A DNA stretch of 32,893 bases from Ruminococcus sp. (GTDB lineage Bacteria; Bacillota; Clostridia; Oscillospirales; Ruminococcaceae): the NCBI GenBank assembly GCA_023665505.1, contig JAMPDU010000017.1, forward strand, positions 1-32,893, written 5' to 3'. Numbering within the stretch: position 1 is the stretch's first letter; every line of letters begins with the position of its first letter. Shown one piece after another: positions 7,386 to 16,267 of the stretch. The notes under the pieces are model-generated. The model saw nothing but the letters and a program-made list of their open reading frames with translations. It made no database searches and was not told the origin of the DNA. The translations under genes and the position numbers were made by a program.

Positions 7386-7414
7386 TTGACAAACGGCAAA
7401 ATATGTAGTATCAT
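7386..7414 (+). promoter_or_regulatory. Promoter of the ABC exporter operon
   Basis: TTGACA (7386-7391), 17-bp spacer, TATCAT (7409-7414). It lies about 95 nt upstream of the ATG at 7511. A heptamer tract lies within the leader. Confidence 0.7.
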
Positions 7415-7463
7415 TGTGTTAGTTACTTAATACAATAATAAAAACGATAGAGGAAAATTTCTA

Positions 7464-7491
7464 CCCTCTATCCTCTATTCTCTATTTTCTA
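7464..7491. repeat. TCCTCTA heptamer tract
   Basis: Four exact-length 7-bp units (CCCTCTA, TCCTCTA, TTCTCTA, TTTTCTA) lie just before the ribosome binding site of the ABC ATPase gene. This is the reverse complement of the TTAGAGG family at 10896-10930. Confidence 0.75.
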
Positions 7492-7510
7492 ACAGGAAAG
7501 GAAGATAAAA

Positions 7511-8257
7511 ATGGCATCAGTTCTTGAAGTGCAGGGTCTTTCAAAAAAGTACCCCAAAAAAGAAAACCTTGCCGCCGACGGGGTCAGCTTTACCGTGAAC
7601 GAGGGCGAAATTTTCGCTCTTATCGGACCAAACGGCGCGGGGAAAACCACAACCATACGTATGATTTCCACCCTCATAAAGCCAACGGCGGGGGACGCTC
7701 TTGTGGCGGGTCACAGCATTGTGAAAGACCCCGACAAGGTTCGGGAAAATATTACCTACCTCCCCGACGAGGCGGGGGCGTACAAGACAATGAAAGGCAT
7801 CGACTACCTTAATTTTATGGCGTCCCTTTTCGCAAAGGACAAGGAAACCCTCGACAAATTTGTTGAGCGGGGCAAGGCTATCTGCGGACTGGGCGACCGT
7901 CTCGACGAGAAAATCGGCGGCTACTCCCGCGGTATGATAAGAAAGCTCCTGCTCGCCCGCGCCGTTATGACCGAGCCTAAGCTTGCCATTATGGACGAGG
8001 CAACCTCGGGTCTGGACGTTATAAACGCCCTGGAAATCCGCAAGATGATAAAAAATCTCGCCCGTGAGCAGCATATGTCTTTCCTGCTTTCCTCCCACAA
8101 TATGCTGGAGATTGAGTACGTCTCCGACCGTGTGGGAATTATGACCGGGGGCAAAATTATGGCGGTAGGCTCAATCGACGAGCTTAAGGAAAAGTACGAG
8201 GCGGAAAACCTTGAGGAAGTTTTTGAAAGGGTGGTAAAAAACAATGAAATTCGGTAA
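7511..8257 (+). CDS. ABC transporter ATP-binding protein (ABC-2/NatA-type)
   Basis: This is a 248-residue cytoplasmic ATPase of an ABC-2 exporter. Walker A is GPNGAGKT (39-46), the signature is YSRGM (about 138-142; the usual LSGGQ has drifted, as is common in NatA-like proteins), Walker B is LAIMDE (about 158-163) with SGLD after it, and the switch His lies in LLSSHNM. AGGAAAGGA lies upstream of the ATG. The 3' end overlaps the permease gene by 14 nt, which points to a fixed one-to-one pair. The substrate is unknown; NatAB-type systems move sodium ions or small molecules outward. Confidence 0.95.
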   Translation: MASVLEVQGLSKKYPKKENLAADGVSFTVNEGEIFALIGPNGAGKTTTIRMISTLIKPTAGDALVAGHSIVKDPDKVRENITYLPDEAGAYKTMKGIDYLNFMASLFAKDKETLDKFVERGKAICGLGDRLDEKIGGYSRGMIRKLLLARAVMTEPKLAIMDEATSGLDVINALEIRKMIKNLAREQHMSFLLSSHNMLEIEYVSDRVGIMTGGKIMAVGSIDELKEKYEAENLEEVFERVVKNNEIR

Positions 8258-9623
8258 TCTTCTTAAAAAGGAACTGAAAGAGCTTATAACGGTGCAGGCG
8301 TTGGTAAGTATGATTTTCACAATGGTGCTGCTTATTGTTATGGGACAGATTATGGGCGGCGCAATGGCGGAAAGTTTCGACACCTCCGAAATAACCCTCT
8401 GCAATCAGGACGACAGCGAGTTTACCGCCACCGTGCTGAAAAAAATAGACGAGTCCCAAAGTACCAATATAAATTACGTAACCTTTGAAAGCGACGACTA
8501 CGCCGCCGAGCTTGAAAGGCTTGACATCAAAAACGCGGTGATAATTCCGCAGGGGTACGGCGAGAGCCTTACCGAGAAAAAAGAACCCGCCCAAATAAGA
8601 TTTGTCAGCGTGATGTCTTCGTCGGGATTTCTTTCCACCATGAGCAGCGTGTCAAGCTCCGACGTTATCGACGAAATCCAAACCGTCTGCATGAACGAGC
8701 TTATGAGCGAGAATTACGGTCTTACCGAGCAGGAAATAGAGCTTATAAGAGAGCCTATGACAACGGTTGAGTACACCGTCCACAACGGCAGAACCGCCCG
8801 GATACCCGTTGCCGTTTTAAGCGCAATAACTATGATGCAGTCCTTTATTGCACCGTTTGCCATATTTTTCCTGCTGATGATGGCGTCGCAGATGATTATG
8901 ACGGCTATCTCCACGGAAAAAATCGACAAGACGCTGGAAACCCTGCTGTCCGCCCCCGTTTCGAGAATGACGGTGCTGTCGGCGAAAATGGTTGCGGCGG
9001 TAATTTCCGCTTTGCTGAACGCCCTGTTTATGATAGTGGGCTTTGCCCTCTATATGGTTGGAATGATGGGCAGCGCGGTAAGCGAACTTTCCTCCGCGGC
9101 AGGCTCAATGAACGTAAACGTCGACCCCTCCTCGGCGGTTGCGGGAATGTCCGGCGTAGGTCCCGCAATGGCGGAACTGGGTCTTACCCTTACGCCCCTC
9201 AGCTACGTGCTTTTCGCGGTACAGCTTTTCCTCACACTTGCAATCGGACTTGCCATTTCCCTTATTCTGGGCGCAATGGCGACGGACGTAAAATCGGTGC
9301 AGACCCTTACAATGCCCATAATGATAGCGGTAATGATACCCTTTTTCGTAACAATGTTTATGGACGTGAGCGCAATGTCACCCGTCTTCAAAATAATTGT
9401 TTACGCAATTCCGTTCACCCACACCTATACAGCCTTGACAAATTTAATGAACGGTGATATGATAGTATTTTGGGGAGGACTTGCCTATCAGGCGGTATTT
9501 TTCGCGGTATGTATGTTCCTTGCGGTGAGAATGTTCACCACCGACAGGCTGTTTACAATGTCCTTTTCGGCGGACAGTCTTAATAAGAAAAAAGGCAAAA
9601 ACAAGAACGTCGTTAATGAATAG
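8244..9623 (+). CDS. ABC-2 type permease (NatB-like)
   Basis: This is a 459-residue permease. One N-terminal membrane helix (about 20-38) is followed by a large extracytoplasmic domain of about 140 residues, then a membrane block of five to six helices starting with the amphipathic EKIDKTLETLLSAPVS coupling segment typical of NatB/YhaP-type permeases. The C-terminus is Lys/Asn-rich. It overlaps the ATPase gene by 14 nt. The product should pair with that ATPase as a homodimeric half-transporter. What it exports is not visible. Confidence 0.92.
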   Translation: MKFGNLLKKELKELITVQALVSMIFTMVLLIVMGQIMGGAMAESFDTSEITLCNQDDSEFTATVLKKIDESQSTNINYVTFESDDYAAELERLDIKNAVIIPQGYGESLTEKKEPAQIRFVSVMSSSGFLSTMSSVSSSDVIDEIQTVCMNELMSENYGLTEQEIELIREPMTTVEYTVHNGRTARIPVAVLSAITMMQSFIAPFAIFFLLMMASQMIMTAISTEKIDKTLETLLSAPVSRMTVLSAKMVAAVISALLNALFMIVGFALYMVGMMGSAVSELSSAAGSMNVNVDPSSAVAGMSGVGPAMAELGLTLTPLSYVLFAVQLFLTLAIGLAISLILGAMATDVKSVQTLTMPIMIAVMIPFFVTMFMDVSAMSPVFKIIVYAIPFTHTYTALTNLMNGDMIVFWGGLAYQAVFFAVCMFLAVRMFTTDRLFTMSFSADSLNKKKGKNKNVVNE

Positions 9624-9634
9624 GAGGAAATTAT

Positions 9635-9856
9635 ATGAATTTTTGGGAAAATACAGTTAAACTGTTCAGCAAAAAATTTCACTTTTACAACATTGCGGTG
9701 CTTTTAATGCAGATACCGATGACAGCCTTGGCGGTGAGTACGGGTTATATGCTTTTTGAAATATTTCAAATAATTTCTTTCGTACTGCTGATAATTAACG
9801 CGGCGTACATTGCCGTTAAGGTTATTAAAGGAAACAGCAAGGAGGGAAAACTATGA
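9635..9856 (+). CDS. Small membrane protein of the ABC operon
   Basis: This is a 73-residue protein with two hydrophobic helices and a basic C-terminus. TAGGAGG precedes the ATG by 8 nt, and it overlaps the next gene by 4 nt (ATGA). No family was recognised. Its position right after the permease suggests an accessory subunit or a protein maintained by co-expression. Confidence 0.7.
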   Translation: MNFWENTVKLFSKKFHFYNIAVLLMQIPMTALAVSTGYMLFEIFQIISFVLLIINAAYIAVKVIKGNSKEGKL

Positions 9857-10158
9857 AAATATTTCCAAAAAATCTCACTTCGGAGGACGAGAAAATTTTC
9901 GGCAAGGTGATAGTCGGATTGACGTTTATTCTGTTGGCATGCTCTGCGGTGATGTCTTGGTTCGGTTTTTACGCGGACTTTAATTTGGGCGCGGTCGGCT
10001 TGCTGGGTTTGCTTTGGTTAATTGCCCTCTGTTTCGGCAAGGGCATAAAAAGAGATATTCGCAATGTTTTCCTCGCCGTGCTTGCCGTCAGCGACGCTCT
10101 GTACGTGATAATCCTGTTTTTCCTGCTGGGCAGGGCGTTTATGCGGAATTTGATGTAA
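9853..10158 (+). CDS. Small membrane protein of the ABC operon
   Basis: This is a 101-residue protein with three predicted helices after a charged N-terminus (KNLTSEDEKIFGK). The start ATG overlaps the previous stop as ATGA, and GGAGGG lies upstream within the previous gene. No recognised family. It is probably translationally coupled to its neighbour. Confidence 0.7.
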   Translation: MKIFPKNLTSEDEKIFGKVIVGLTFILLACSAVMSWFGFYADFNLGAVGLLGLLWLIALCFGKGIKRDIRNVFLAVLAVSDALYVIILFFLLGRAFMRNLM

Positions 10159-10187
10159 ATAACCGTACACTGTAAAGGAGTTTTGTT

Positions 10188-10334
10188 ATGAATAATAATA
10201 TGGATAAAAAAACCAAACGCGCGCTTATTGTCATAGGTATTGTGTTTTTCGTTTTCAGCGTACTCTTTTCCGCATACGCGGGTATAAACGTGGGCGAGGA
10301 TATAGGCGAGTTTATCTACAATATCACGCACTAA
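10188..10334 (+). CDS. Tiny single-helix membrane protein (48 aa)
   Basis: This short ORF encodes MNNNMDKKTK, then one hydrophobic helix (residues about 11-30), then an acidic tail. AAAGGAG lies 7 nt before the ATG, which supports it as real. It sits 29 nt after the previous gene and before a GGGACGGG hairpin at 10341-10359. No family was recognised. Confidence 0.65.
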   Translation: MNNNMDKKTKRALIVIGIVFFVFSVLFSAYAGINVGEDIGEFIYNITH

Positions 10335-10340
10335 ATCTGC

Positions 10341-10359
10341 GGGACGGGAAACCCGTCCC
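10341..10359. repeat. Solo GGGACGGG hairpin R4
   Basis: A single GGGACGGG-AAA-CCCGTCCC hairpin followed by CTGCAAA. It lies between two genes of the ABC operon, so it would be within the transcript. Confidence 0.75.
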
Positions 10360-10382
10360 CTGCAAATTCGAGGTGATTTTTT

Positions 10383-10673
10383 GTGAACGGTAACAGAAAT
10401 TTCCACAAGCCGAAAGAACGGCGTTCCGTGATGCTGAAATCGTGCAGTATACTTTTCTGCGCGGGGACTGTCATTTTATGGATATTCGGCGACAATTTCG
10501 GTTTGGAACGGGGCGATATGCTTATTCTCTCGGGGATTGCAATTCTCCTGCTGACCTGCCTTATGCAGGGCAAACGCGCCGAGAAACAGCTTAAAATAAG
10601 CGACAAAGAGTTACAGGAAATGCGTGAGCAATGCGGCAAGGACGATTACAACACCGATATTTTTTTCAAATAA
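10383..10673 (+). CDS. Small two-helix membrane protein
   Basis: This is a 96-residue product with two hydrophobic helices (about 20-35 and 45-60) and a charged C-terminal coiled region (KQLKISDKELQEMREQ). The start is GTG 10383 with GAGGTGA about 6 nt upstream; a later ATG (MLKSC) has no good ribosome binding site. It is the last gene of the ABC transporter run. No family was recognised. Confidence 0.6.
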   Translation: MNGNRNFHKPKERRSVMLKSCSILFCAGTVILWIFGDNFGLERGDMLILSGIAILLLTCLMQGKRAEKQLKISDKELQEMREQCGKDDYNTDIFFK

Positions 10674-10718
10674 TTTCGCATTTATTTCAGACAGTTTTCA
10701 CGAAATTTACACATTTAT

Positions 10719-10897
10719 GGGTTATTATATAAATGTACTCAAAAAGAGTACGGCAAAAATGCTTTTATACGGGGCGACCCGTTAAGTATAAAAGACCAAG
10801 CCGTAAGGCGTTTACCCCTACGTCTTACGGAAAACCCCCAATAATCCTATATCATAATCTTCGGCGCTGCCTTACCCCGGGCAGCGCCAACTTTTTT
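10719..10897 (+). ncRNA. Structured non-coding RNA (possibly raiA-motif) with terminator
   Basis: This region has no ORF but a nested set of pairings. The closing stem is GGGTTATT (10719-10726) with AATAATCC (10840-10847). Inside are GTACTC/GAGTAC (10735-10751), CTTTTATAC/GTATAAAAG (10762-10794) capped by GGG-GCGA-CCC (a GNRA tetraloop), and CCGTAAG/CTTACGG (10801-10830). A GC-rich terminator hairpin GGCGCTGCC/GGGCAGCGCC with a T6 tail follows at 10862-10897. The layout and some loop sequences remind me of the large Firmicute raiA RNA motif, but I cannot confirm that without a covariance model. No good promoter was found just upstream. Confidence 0.7.
10862..10897 (+). terminator. Intrinsic terminator of the structured RNA
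   Basis: A 9-bp GGCGCTGCC stem closes against GGCAGCGCC with a short loop and is followed by AAC and six T. It faces the convergent groES-groEL operon. Confidence 0.85.
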
Positions 10898-10930
10898 AGA
10901 AGTTAGAGGTTAGAGGATAGAGGTTAGAAT
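10896..10930. repeat. TTAGAGG heptamer tract
   Basis: Five consecutive 7-bp units (TTAGAAG, TTAGAGG, TTAGAGG, ATAGAGG, TTAGAAT) overlap the end of the terminator T-run. Two related units (positions 11048-11060) abut the groEL stop codon. Confidence 0.8.
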
Positions 10931-10933
10931 TTC

Positions 10934-11046
10934 GGGACGGGTAAACCCGTCCCGCCTGAAAATATTTGGTGTAGGGCGGGGGCTTGCTCCCGCCTGTTTA
11001 TTTTACCATAACACAAAAAAGGCGGGAGCAAAGCCCCCGCCCTACA
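10934..11046. repeat. Hairpin cluster R5 downstream of groEL
   Basis: A GGGACGGG/CCCGTCCC hairpin with a TAAA loop (10934-10953) precedes a full doublet at 10970-11046 bounded by TGTAGGG and CCCTACA. The doublet is the same type as R2. It starts 16 nt past the groEL stop and could serve as its terminator or as a 3' stabilising structure. Confidence 0.85.
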
Positions 11047-11061
11047 GTATCTATCCTCTAA

Positions 11062-12699
<1,638 letters not shown>

Positions 12700-12719
12700 T
12701 TACAATTTGTATAAATAAA

Positions 12720-13058
<339 letters not shown>

Positions 13059-13072
13059 TAACTGCTCTTGTG

Positions 13073-13099
13073 TTAGCACTCTTTTAATTTGAGTGCTAA
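13073..13099. promoter_or_regulatory. CIRCE operator (HrcA binding site)
   Basis: This is a perfect TTAGCACTC-N9-GAGTGCTAA. It directly abuts the -10 of the groES promoter, so HrcA binding should block transcription until heat shock. Confidence 0.97.
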
Positions 13100-13126
13100 T
13101 TATATTTTACCAGTATTTCGTCAGAA
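13099..13126 (-). promoter_or_regulatory. groES-groEL promoter
   Basis: On the minus strand, TTCTGA (13126-13121), 16-bp spacer and TATAAT (13104-13099). The -10 is consensus, the -35 weak. The CIRCE element covers the expected start site. Confidence 0.65.
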
Positions 13127-13214
13127 ATCAAGTGTTTTTTGGAGATTTAAAATTATTTCGGCGGTTTATACAAAATAATCATTATGCCGCACAATTTTTT
13201 GTACGGTTTGCCAC

Positions 13215-13243
13215 TGTTACATCGGGGCAAAATCGTGTATAAT
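13215..13243 (+). promoter_or_regulatory. Promoter of the RNA/Abi unit
   Basis: The -10 TATAAT at 13238-13243 is perfect. The best -35 at 17 bp is TGTTAC (13215-13220), which is weak. The expected start site at about 13250-13253 coincides with the first base of the structured GC-rich element. Confidence 0.6.
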
Positions 13244-13252
13244 ATAAATTAA

Positions 13253-13312
13253 GGACCCCCCGCACCTCTCCCGCCTCGGCGGTGACGTGGCCCAGTGGGG
13301 GACATTTTTTTA
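13253..13312 (+). ncRNA. Structured RNA upstream of the Abi gene (candidate antitoxin or leader RNA)
   Basis: This 60-nt GC-rich block in AT-rich surroundings starts about 9 nt after a consensus -10. CCGCC-TC-GGCGG (13271-13282) forms an inner hairpin. An outer stem can form between CCCC..CAC (13257-13260, 13263-13265) and GTGGGGG (13295-13301). Seven T (13305-13311) follow 3 nt later, so the block can act as a terminator. A small structured RNA with an attenuating terminator before a toxin-like gene is the arrangement of RNA antitoxin systems. A motif named abiF RNA is known to occur next to Abi_2 genes; whether this belongs to it needs a covariance search. Confidence 0.6.
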
Positions 13313-13323
13313 CGAGGTGTTTT

Positions 13324-14199
13324 ATGGAAGTCAAAAAACCTATAGACATTGAGGCGCAGATAGATAAAATCGCGGAACGCGGGTGCGATATAGGCAACAG
13401 AGATTTTGCCCGCAAAGTATTAAATAAGGTAAGCTATTATAGGCTTACCGCCTATTTTCTGCCGTTCAAAACGGAAAATGATACGTACATAGACGGTACA
13501 TCGCTTGAAACGGTGTATAACATTCATGAATTTGACTGCGAATTGAGACGGCTGTGTTTTTCAATAATTGAAAAAATAGAAATCATGCTCAGAATGCAAA
13601 TTTTTAATTATCACGCGCAAAAATACGGTGCGTTAGGTTATTTGTGCGGGGATAATTTCAACAGCTTTCATAATGCGGAAAAATTTACCGAACGCATAAA
13701 CCGTACAATTGAAAAAAATAAAAATAAACCGTTTGTAAAGCACCATATTGAAAAATATGACGGTAAATTTCCTATATGGGTTATTGCGGAACTGTTTACA
13801 TTCAGCGAGCTTTCCAGATTTTATTCCGATATGAAAGCGGCGGATCAAAAAGAGCTTGCGCCGACGGTATGCGGTTCAACGCATACAAAGGCGAAGTCAT
13901 GGCTGTTCTGTCTCTCAAATTTGAGAAACTACTGCGCGCACTCGGCGCGGCTTTACTATACCGCGTTTATGTCGAAACCTGTTACGCCCAAAGAAATGGA
14001 TTACACTCTTCAAAACCGTATTTTTGATTACATTATACTGCTGAAATTTTTTTATCCCGATAAAGAAAAATGGCAGGAGGATTTCCTTAAACCGTTAAAA
14101 ATACTGTTGAAAAAATACCGAAAACATATCAATCTTCGGCACTTGGGTTTCCCCGAAAACTGGGAGGAAATTTTAAATCAGCCGCCGAAAAGTTTATAA
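13324..14199 (+). CDS. Abi_2 family abortive infection protein (AbiD/AbiF-like)
   Basis: This is a 291-residue protein of the Abi_2 family. The family N-terminus is plain: KKPIDIEAQIDKIAERG, then a NKVSYYRLTAYFLPF block at 34-48. The conserved C-terminal motif RNYCAH (Arg201-His206) is an R-x4-H, the pattern of HEPN ribonuclease-like domains. Such proteins act in phage-induced abortive infection or as toxins, probably as RNases. The start ATG 13324 has GAGGTG about 6 nt upstream; a longer reading from 13282 would run through the structured RNA and is rejected. The codon and base use is more AT-rich than in the neighbours, which fits acquisition by transfer. Confidence 0.9.
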   Translation: MEVKKPIDIEAQIDKIAERGCDIGNRDFARKVLNKVSYYRLTAYFLPFKTENDTYIDGTSLETVYNIHEFDCELRRLCFSIIEKIEIMLRMQIFNYHAQKYGALGYLCGDNFNSFHNAEKFTERINRTIEKNKNKPFVKHHIEKYDGKFPIWVIAELFTFSELSRFYSDMKAADQKELAPTVCGSTHTKAKSWLFCLSNLRNYCAHSARLYYTAFMSKPVTPKEMDYTLQNRIFDYIILLKFFYPDKEKWQEDFLKPLKILLKKYRKHINLRHLGFPENWEEILNQPPKSL

Positions 14200-14208
14200 A
14201 AATATAAC

Positions 14209-14243
14209 AACGGGAGGGGTTTGCGCCTCTCTTGTTTCTTTTT
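14209..14243 (+). terminator. Terminator after the Abi gene
   Basis: An imperfect hairpin, ACAA-cg-GGAGG against CCTC-tc-TTGT, is followed by a T-rich run. It lies 10 nt after the stop at 14199 and isolates the Abi unit from the next promoter. Confidence 0.65.
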
Positions 14244-14290
14244 TACCCATAAAAAATCCAAATTCCAACGCATATTTGTACATTTTTATA

Positions 14291-14319
14291 TTGTATTCCG
14301 TCAAAAAATATGTTATACT
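14291..14319 (+). promoter_or_regulatory. Promoter of the substrate-binding lipoprotein gene
   Basis: TTGTAT (14291-14296), 17-bp spacer, TATACT (14314-14319). The start site would be near 14326, giving a short leader. Confidence 0.75.
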
Positions 14320-14358
14320 ATATGTATTATGTAAATTATTGTATTGGAAGTTTTTATT

Positions 14359-15300
14359 TTGTATAAATTTGTAAAAAAAATGCTTTTGTGTACCGTTCTC
14401 GCGGCGGCACTGCTCTGCGGCTGCTCAAAGGTGGAGGAGGAACTCCCCGAACCCGTGACGGAAACCTCCGTCACCGAGGAAAAACGATACCCCGTCACCG
14501 CAGGGTCGCTCATCTTCAACGAACAGCCCGAAACCGTGGGCTGCCTTTCCCCTGCCCTTACGGAAATAATCTGCCAGCTTGGGTACGGCGAAAAAATTAT
14601 CGGCAGGAGCGTTTACTGCGATTACCCCGCCGAAATCGCGGACAGAACCGAGCTGGGTTCAGCCGCAAACCCCGACGTGGACGCAATCGTCGCCGCAAAA
14701 CCGCAGCTGCTTATCTCTCAAAGTCCAATCGCCAAAAAGGACATAACCCGCATCGAAAACGCGGGCACTCGGGTGTGGATAATCCCCGCCCCAAATTCCG
14801 CGGAGGAGCTTTACGCCTGCTATCGGGACGTCGCCGCGGTTTTCGGCGGCAAACCAAACTGCGAGGAGGCTGCCGCCGAGGCAATGAAACCCCTTGTGAA
14901 CGCCCTTGCCGAGGCGCAGGGGTCTGTTGAAAGCTTTGTGTACGTTATGTCCTCCGATTTGGCGGCGGCAACCGACGGCACTTTCGCGGGCAGCTTTTTT
15001 TCGTGTTTCGGCAGGAACGCCGCGGGGGAACGGGAGGACATCTCCCTCACCGAGGAGGAACTTTTGGAGCTTGACCCCCAATGGATAATTTTACCTTACA
15101 GCGTTTCGGAGGACGTTCTGCCAAGCGGGCTCAGCGCGGTACAGAGCGGCAGAATAATTACCCTCGGCGAGGAAATGCCCGAACGTATCGAACGCCCCAC
15201 GGCGCGGCTTGACGGGGTGGTTTACGGCGTACTTGAGCAGATAGAGGAAAAGTCGGCAAACGGTGCGGCGGAGGACGAAAACGGCGGTGATAGCGAGTGA
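14359..15300 (+). CDS. ABC transporter substrate-binding lipoprotein (BtuF/FhuD-like fold)
   Basis: This is an approximately 313-residue lipoprotein: Lys-rich start, hydrophobic segment, lipid Cys22 in LLCGC, an acidic linker (EEELPEPVTETSVTEE), then a two-lobed helical-backbone binding domain (VGCLSPALTEIICQLGYGEKI, then NPDVDAIVAAKPQLLI) of the vitamin B12/iron-chelate type. It should bind a metal chelate or corrinoid outside the membrane, but no permease or ATPase is next to it. The start is TTG 14359, with GGAAG 8 nt upstream; ATG 14380 is an alternative that would leave a short signal. Both are less than ideal. Confidence 0.85.
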   Translation: MYKFVKKMLLCTVLAAALLCGCSKVEEELPEPVTETSVTEEKRYPVTAGSLIFNEQPETVGCLSPALTEIICQLGYGEKIIGRSVYCDYPAEIADRTELGSAANPDVDAIVAAKPQLLISQSPIAKKDITRIENAGTRVWIIPAPNSAEELYACYRDVAAVFGGKPNCEEAAAEAMKPLVNALAEAQGSVESFVYVMSSDLAAATDGTFAGSFFSCFGRNAAGEREDISLTEEELLELDPQWIILPYSVSEDVLPSGLSAVQSGRIITLGEEMPERIERPTARLDGVVYGVLEQIEEKSANGAAEDENGGDSE

Positions 15301-15320
15301 GAAAAGCCGTACCGAAATAA
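15299..15320. repeat. 22-bp direct repeat, left copy
   Basis: This 22-bp sequence, starting GAGAAAAGCCGT, is repeated exactly at 16301-16322. The two copies flank the EamA transporter gene. A shorter CAGAxAGAGGAAAA match lies upstream of each copy. Confidence 0.8.
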
Positions 15321-15369
15321 GAACTTGTCTGCTGTCCGCCGATTTCCAAACGGAAAGGAATGAAAAAAA

Positions 15370-16260
15370 ATGTCCGAAAGAAACGAAACGACAAAACTTG
15401 ACAAAAAGGCGTTCGCGAAATATTTATGCGCGCTTATTCTTTTCGGGCTGAACGGCATTGTGGCAAGCAACATCTCAATGTCAAGCTATGAAATTGTTTT
15501 TATGAGAACGCTTATCGGCAGCGTTCTGCTGATTGGGATTTTCCTGCTGACGGGCGGCAAATTCCGCATAAGGCAGAACCCTCGGGACGGGGTGTTTATC
15601 CTGCTTTCGGGGGCGGCAATGGGCGCAAGCTGGATGTTCCTGTACGAGGCGTACCGGCAGATAGGCGTGAGCTTTTCGTCCCTTTTGTACTACTGCGGAC
15701 CGGTAATCGTTATGATACTTTCGCCGCTGATTTTTAAAGAGAAACTGACCGTACCCAAAATCGCGGGATTTCTCGCCGTGCTGCTGGGCATATTTTTCGT
15801 AAACGGCAGGGCGGCTATGGCTGGGGAAAATTCCTGGGGACTTTTCTGCGGGGCAATGTCGGCGGTGATGTACTTTTTTATGGTGACCCTTAACAAGCAG
15901 TCCAAAAACATAACGGGCATGGAAAATTCGGTGATACAGCTTACCGTCAGTTTTCTTGCCGCGGCGGTCTTTGTGGGAATAAAACAGCGTTTCGCGGTGA
16001 CCGTCCCCGAGGGGGATTGGGGCTGGGTTTTCCTGCTGGGCGTACTTAATACGGGTATCGGCTGTTACCTTTACTTTTCGCCCCTTTCAAAGCTCCCCGT
16101 GCAGACCGTGGCGGTGTGCGGCTATCTTGAACCGCTTTCGGCGGTGGTGTTTGCCGCCGTCCTTTTGGGCGAGACAATGACTTTTTTGCAAATCGTCGGC
16201 GCGGCGCTTATAATAGGCGGGGCGATGTTCGGCGAGCTTGTGCGGACGAAAGGCGGCTGA
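15370..16260 (+). CDS. EamA/DMT-family transporter
   Basis: This is a 296-residue drug/metabolite superfamily transporter with ten hydrophobic helices arranged as two EamA repeats (the second starts about residue 150). The conserved LEPLSAVVFAAVLLGE of the second EamA domain is visible near the end. It is an inner-membrane exporter of unknown substrate. A GGAAAGGAATG ribosome binding site precedes ATG 15370. It lies between the binding lipoprotein and radical SAM genes and is flanked by a 22-bp direct repeat (15299-15320 and 16301-16322). Confidence 0.9.
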   Translation: MSERNETTKLDKKAFAKYLCALILFGLNGIVASNISMSSYEIVFMRTLIGSVLLIGIFLLTGGKFRIRQNPRDGVFILLSGAAMGASWMFLYEAYRQIGVSFSSLLYYCGPVIVMILSPLIFKEKLTVPKIAGFLAVLLGIFFVNGRAAMAGENSWGLFCGAMSAVMYFFMVTLNKQSKNITGMENSVIQLTVSFLAAAVFVGIKQRFAVTVPEGDWGWVFLLGVLNTGIGCYLYFSPLSKLPVQTVAVCGYLEPLSAVVFAAVLLGETMTFLQIVGAALIIGGAMFGELVRTKGG

Positions 16261-16267
16261 CGGAACG

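Noticed and set aside
13282-13323. N-terminal extension of the Abi_2 gene to 13282
   Set aside because: It reads through the structured RNA and its T-run, and has no Shine-Dalgarno; the family N-terminus starts at 13324.
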